Shown here: piece by piece, positions 60,493 to 64,000 of the stretch
Position numbering within the stretch: the stretch's first letter is position 1
How the letters are laid out: every line of letters starts with the position of its first letter
Assembly: GCA_963783945.1 (NCBI GenBank)
Contig: CAWAPS010000032.1
Location: forward strand, 868,001 to 932,000
Direction: 5' to 3'
Source: CAWAPS01 sp963783945
GTDB taxonomy: Bacteria; Actinomycetota; Acidimicrobiia; Acidimicrobiales; Palsa-688
DNA: 64,000 nt
Position numbers and translations under genes: made by a program
Notes under the pieces: model-generated
The model's input: the letters and a program-made list of their open reading frames with translations, nothing else
Databases searched by the model: none
What the model was told of the DNA's origin: nothing

Positions 60493-61816
60493 TAGAGGCG
60501 ATGGCGGGCTGGGGCGTCCCTCTCGCCGGGCGGGCCGGCGAGGCGAATCTGACGAACTGGTCCCGGCCGGGACCGACGCCCACCAGGTTGATGCGAACGC
60601 CGGTCTGCTCCTGGAGGAACCGGACGTACTCCTGCGCCGCTCTAGGCAGATGGGACAGCTCGGTCGCCGACGACGTGTCGGTCTCCCATCCCGGTAGCTC
60701 TTCGTACACGGGGGTGGCCTTGTGGAGAATCGTCTGGTGGTACGGCATGTACTCGTACCGGCTGCCGTCGCACTCGTAGGCGACGCAGACCTTGAGAGTC
60801 TGGAGAGTGTCGAGGACGTCGAGCTTGGTCAGGGCGATCTCGCTCAACGAGTTGAGCCGGGCGGCCTGGCGGATCATCACCGCGTCGAACCACCCGGTGC
60901 GCCGGCGCCGCCCCGTGTTGGTGCCGTACTCGTGTCCCCGTTCGACAAGCATCTCCGCCAGCTCACCGTCGAGCTCGGTGACGAACGGCCCGGCCCCGAC
61001 CCTGGTCACGTAGGCCTTGGCAATCCCGACCACCGACGTGATATCGCGCGGGCCTATCCCGGCGCCCACACAGGCGCCGCCGGCCACGGGGTTGGAGGAG
61101 GTGACGAAGGGATAAGTGCCGTGGTCGAGATCGAGGAACGTGGCCTGCGCGCCCTCGAGAAGGACGTTCCGGCCTGCGGACAAGGCCTGGTGGACGGTGT
61201 CCACGGCGTCGCCGATGAGCGGGGCCAGGCGAGGGGCGTATTCCTCGAGGTAGCGGGCGGCGATGTCCGTGGCCCGGAGCGGGAGGCGGTTGTAGACCTT
61301 GGCCAGGACGTGGTTCTTCTCCTTCAGCACCACGTCGAGCTTCTCCCGGAAGATCTTGGCGTCGAGCAGGTCCTGCACCCGCAAGCCCACCCGGGCCGCC
61401 TTGTCCCCGTAGGCCGGGCCGATCCCCCGCTTGGTCGTGCCCAGCTTGTTGCGGCCGAGGTACCTTTCGGTCAGGGCGTCCAGCTCTTGGTGGTAAGGCA
61501 TGATCAGGTGGGCGTTGCCCGAAACGACAAGGCGCGAGCAGTCCACGCCCGCCGCGGTCAGATTGTCGATCTCCGCGATCAGCACGCCCGGATCGACGAC
61601 CACACCGTTGCCGATCACCGGGACGATGTGGTCGTAGAGGATGCCGCTCGGCAGCAGCTGGAGGGCGAAGGTGCGCCCGTCCACCACGATGGTGTGGCCG
61701 GCGTTATGACCCCCCTGATAGCGGACGACCATGTCCATCTCCTTGGCCAGGAGATCGGTCAGCTTTCCCTTGCCCTCGTCCCCCCACTGGGTTCCGACCA
61801 CGACGGTGGCGCTCAC
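60482..61816 (-). CDS. purA: Adenylosuccinate synthetase
   Basis: 444 residues: VVVGTQWGDEGKGKLTDLLA with the GTP-binding loop, YQGGHNAGHTIVVDG, GTTKRGIGPAYGDKAARVGL, GAQATFLDLDHGTYPFVTSS and NTGRRRRTGWFDAVMIRQAA are all canonical. It joins IMP and aspartate with GTP on the AMP branch. It is the first gene of the cluster; TATGCT lies 6 nt before its GTG and no ribosome site is present. The last 25 residues (PARPARGTPQPAIASSAD) exceed the normal end and overlap purD. Confidence 0.95.
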   Translation of the reverse strand: MSATVVVGTQWGDEGKGKLTDLLAKEMDMVVRYQGGHNAGHTIVVDGRTFALQLLPSGILYDHIVPVIGNGVVVDPGVLIAEIDNLTAAGVDCSRLVVSGNAHLIMPYHQELDALTERYLGRNKLGTTKRGIGPAYGDKAARVGLRVQDLLDAKIFREKLDVVLKEKNHVLAKVYNRLPLRATDIAARYLEEYAPRLAPLIGDAVDTVHQALSAGRNVLLEGAQATFLDLDHGTYPFVTSSNPVAGGACVGAGIGPRDITSVVGIAKAYVTRVGAGPFVTELDGELAEMLVERGHEYGTNTGRRRRTGWFDAVMIRQAARLNSLSEIALTKLDVLDTLQTLKVCVAYECDGSRYEYMPYHQTILHKATPVYEELPGWETDTSSATELSHLPRAAQEYVRFLQEQTGVRINLVGVGPGRDQFVRFASPARPARGTPQPAIASSAD

Positions 61817-61822
61817 CAGATC

Positions 61823-61828
61823 AGCATA
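61823..61828 (-). promoter_or_regulatory. Candidate -10 box of the purA operon
   Basis: On the minus strand TATGCT ends 6 nt before the GTG at 61814-61816. This would start the purA-purD-purE-purC-purS-purQ mRNA at its first codon. No PurR-like box or riboswitch fold was recognised; there is no leader in which one could lie. Confidence 0.45.
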
Positions 61829-61907
61829 GTGGGCCGGTGCCCGGCGCCGGCGGGTCGATAGTCGGGGCGGAGGCCGGTGTCGGTCACTAACCCTGGTCCG
61901 ACCTTGC

Positions 61908-62387
61908 TCAGTCGCCCGGGTTGCCGTGCTCTTTCTCCGGGAGTGGCGGCAGGCTGGGATCGCGGGTGAAGCGCGACTTGAAGTTCTCCGGATCGAGACG
62001 GCGCAGGACCGGGACGTGAGGCAGTTCGAGGATGACCAGGGTCAACAGAGTGATCAGCCCACCGAGCGCCAGGTGACCGAAGCCGACCACGATGCCTATA
62101 GCCGCCACGCCGAAGGTCGTGGCGGCGGTGGTGAGACCCGAAACGCCGCCTTCGCGGTGAAAGACGATGCCGGCCCCGATGAAGCCCACCCCGGTGACGA
62201 TGCCGCCGATGGCCTGCGGTGCCGTGCTCGCCGTGACCGCGGTTATGCCGGCGGAACCGGCGCCAACCAGAGCGAAGGTGCGCCCGCCGGCGGCAGAACC
62301 CCGCACCTCCCGCTCGAACCCCAGGATGAACCCCAGGGCGAATCCCGTGGTTACTCGCGCGAACAACGCCAGATCACCCGGCGACAC
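61908..62387 (-). CDS. MgtC/SapB family membrane protein
   Basis: 159 residues with four to five hydrophobic segments: FARVTTGFALGFILGFEREV with the conserved E-R-E in the first loop, GRTFALVGAGSAGITAVTA, GVGFIGAGIVFHREGGVSGL-TTAAT (the family core) and GIVVGFGHLALGGLITLLTL. The C-terminal 35 residues are polar and short; the ACT-like domain of true MgtC virulence factors is absent, as in SapB-like forms. The GTG start has GGGAGG 10 nt upstream, at the edge of the repeat-rich region. Role in Mg2+ adaptation is possible but unproven. Confidence 0.82.
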   Translation of the reverse strand: MSPGDLALFARVTTGFALGFILGFEREVRGSAAGGRTFALVGAGSAGITAVTASTAPQAIGGIVTGVGFIGAGIVFHREGGVSGLTTAATTFGVAAIGIVVGFGHLALGGLITLLTLVILELPHVPVLRRLDPENFKSRFTRDPSLPPLPEKEHGNPGD

Positions 62388-62450
62388 GAGGGCTCAGCCT
62401 CCCGGAAGCACGTCCATGTGGCCGGTAACGCTAGTTGCGACCGCCGAGTT

Positions 62451-62678
62451 GGATGGCGGATGGCGGATAGCGGATAGCGGATAGCGGATAGCGGATAGCG
62501 GATAGCGGATGCGGATAGCGGATAGCGGATAGCGGATAGCGGATAGCGGATAGCGGATAGCGGATAGCGGATAGCGGACGGCGGATAGCGGACGGCGGAT
62601 AGCGGATAGCGGATAGCGGACGGCGGACGGCGGACGGCGGATAACGGACGGCAGATCGCGGACGGCAGATCGCGGATG
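62451..62678. repeat. Heptanucleotide minisatellite GGATAGC, about 32 units
   Basis: About 228 bp of the 7-bp unit ggatagc, with variants ggatggc, ggacggc, ggataac and gcagatc toward both ends and one 6-bp unit near 62505. The central copies are identical and the outer ones diverged, the usual picture of slippage growth. On the minus strand every frame reads the same heptapeptide Y-P-L-S-A-I-R, and no stop arises. Confidence 0.92.
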
Positions 62679-62694
62679 CCCGAAATGCCGGAAT

Positions 62695-62780
62695 TTCTCG
62701 GAGTCATTTCGCATTCTCGGCGTCAAAACGCACGTATAACGTGCGAAATGACTACGAGAACACGAAACTGCTACGAGAAA
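62695..62780. repeat. Dispersed palindromic element, copy 2
   Basis: TTCTCGGAGTCATTTCGCA (62695-62713) and TGCGAAATGACTACGAGAA (62742-62760) form a 19-bp inverted repeat with one mismatch. A further block ACGAAACTGCTACGAGAAA (62762-62780) repeats the right end of copy 1 at 4786-4804 with one mismatch. As at 4.7 kb, the element is followed by a G/C-only tract. Confidence 0.75.
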
Positions 62781-63030
62781 ACCTATCCCGAGGGGCGGGC
62801 CGGACGGCTGGCGGCGGCGGGTATGCGTCGTTGGATGCCCGCCGGCGGGCCGGACGCCGGCTCGCCTCGTCGGTTTTGGCATCGGCGGAGGGCCGCCGGG
62901 GCGGGGCCCCAGACGGGGCCGGGCCGGGCGGGACCCGACGGGGCCGGGCCGGCGCCGGGCCGGCCAGACGGGGCGGGACCCGGGCCGGCCGAGGCGGGAA
63001 CCGGGCCGGCGCCCCGCCTCCCCTCGCCGA

Positions 63031-64000
<970 letters not shown>

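Larger units (their letters stand above)
62388..63030. other. Repeat-rich noncoding region between mgtC-like gene and clpB
   Basis: Contains in order a heptanucleotide minisatellite (about 62451-62678), a palindromic element (62695-62780) and a G/C-only tract (about 62880-63015) of imperfect GGGCCGGGCC-type repeats. Frames on the minus strand stay open through it, but the products are low-complexity (SAIRYPL heptads or Arg/Pro/Gly runs) without start signals, so I call no gene here. Confidence 0.6.

Noticed and set aside
60722..61861. 379-codon open frame on the plus strand
   Set aside because: Antisense to purA and low in structure; no start signal.
62451..62678. Possible CRISPR array
   Set aside because: Units are 7 bp and contiguous without spacers; no cas genes nearby.

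Overview
The window is GC-rich DNA (roughly two-thirds G+C by eye) from a member of the Actinomycetota, most likely an Acidimicrobiia-type soil or water lineage known only from draft genomes. This placement is an inference from gene content: a mycofactocin-type SDR, F420-type LLM and PPOX proteins, a BldC regulator, a GAP/Sap membrane protein, beta-propeller-like secreted repeats, and many genes that look leaderless (a TANNNT box 6-7 nt before the start codon). No tRNA, rRNA, CRISPR array, transposase or prophage gene was found.

Layout. 0-8 kb, catabolic block: a branched-chain-type ABC substrate-binding lipoprotein with a frame break, the first codons of a probable permease at the left edge, two amidohydrolase_2 proteins, and a Cys-less thiolase-fold protein beside a DUF35 zinc-ribbon protein. 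A leaderless HTH gene and a stand-alone Clp_N protein sit inside this block. 8-16.6 kb: a small LuxR-type regulator, a DUF4389 membrane protein with a repeat-bearing membrane-anchored partner, a TPR-like protein, a large ATPase-LuxR regulator with a broken 5' end, a fragment of a beta-propeller-like gene, and a clear acyl-CoA dehydrogenase-fold pseudogene. 16.7-27.7 kb: VOC protein, two membrane-anchored unknowns, then a redox/CoA island (SnoaL-like, fused class III CoA-transferase, F420 PPOX protein, mycofactocin SDR, LLM oxidoreductase, PF20091-like hydrolase, TetR). 27.7-40.5 kb: secreted beta-helix-like protein, a secreted-repeat lipoprotein with a frame break, small hydrolase and thioesterase, PaiB-like protein, potassium channel, GAP protein, MmcQ/YjbR protein, two GNATs, second DUF4389 protein, ABC exporter, DUF2252 protein.

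40.5-50.8 kb: central metabolism. AcnB is split over two frames and is divergent from a LysR regulator. A CBS-CGS/CGL transsulfuration pair converges on serA, which would supply its serine. A lipoprotein and argJ follow. 50.9-61.8 kb: bldC and a nearly complete de novo purine cluster, purA-purD-purE-purC-purS-purQ and purL-purF-purM, interrupted by one opposite-strand gene for a 146-residue protein. 61.9-64 kb: MgtC-like protein, a heptanucleotide minisatellite, a hairpin element that also occurs near 4.7 kb, and the 3' part of clpB, which runs off the right edge.

Five reading frames are visibly broken (near 565, 14490, 16380, 29891 and 42000). Two breaks are single-base expansions in A/T runs, and acnB is normally indispensable, so some are probably sequencing errors. 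The acyl-CoA dehydrogenase remnant also lacks an internal segment and is true decay.
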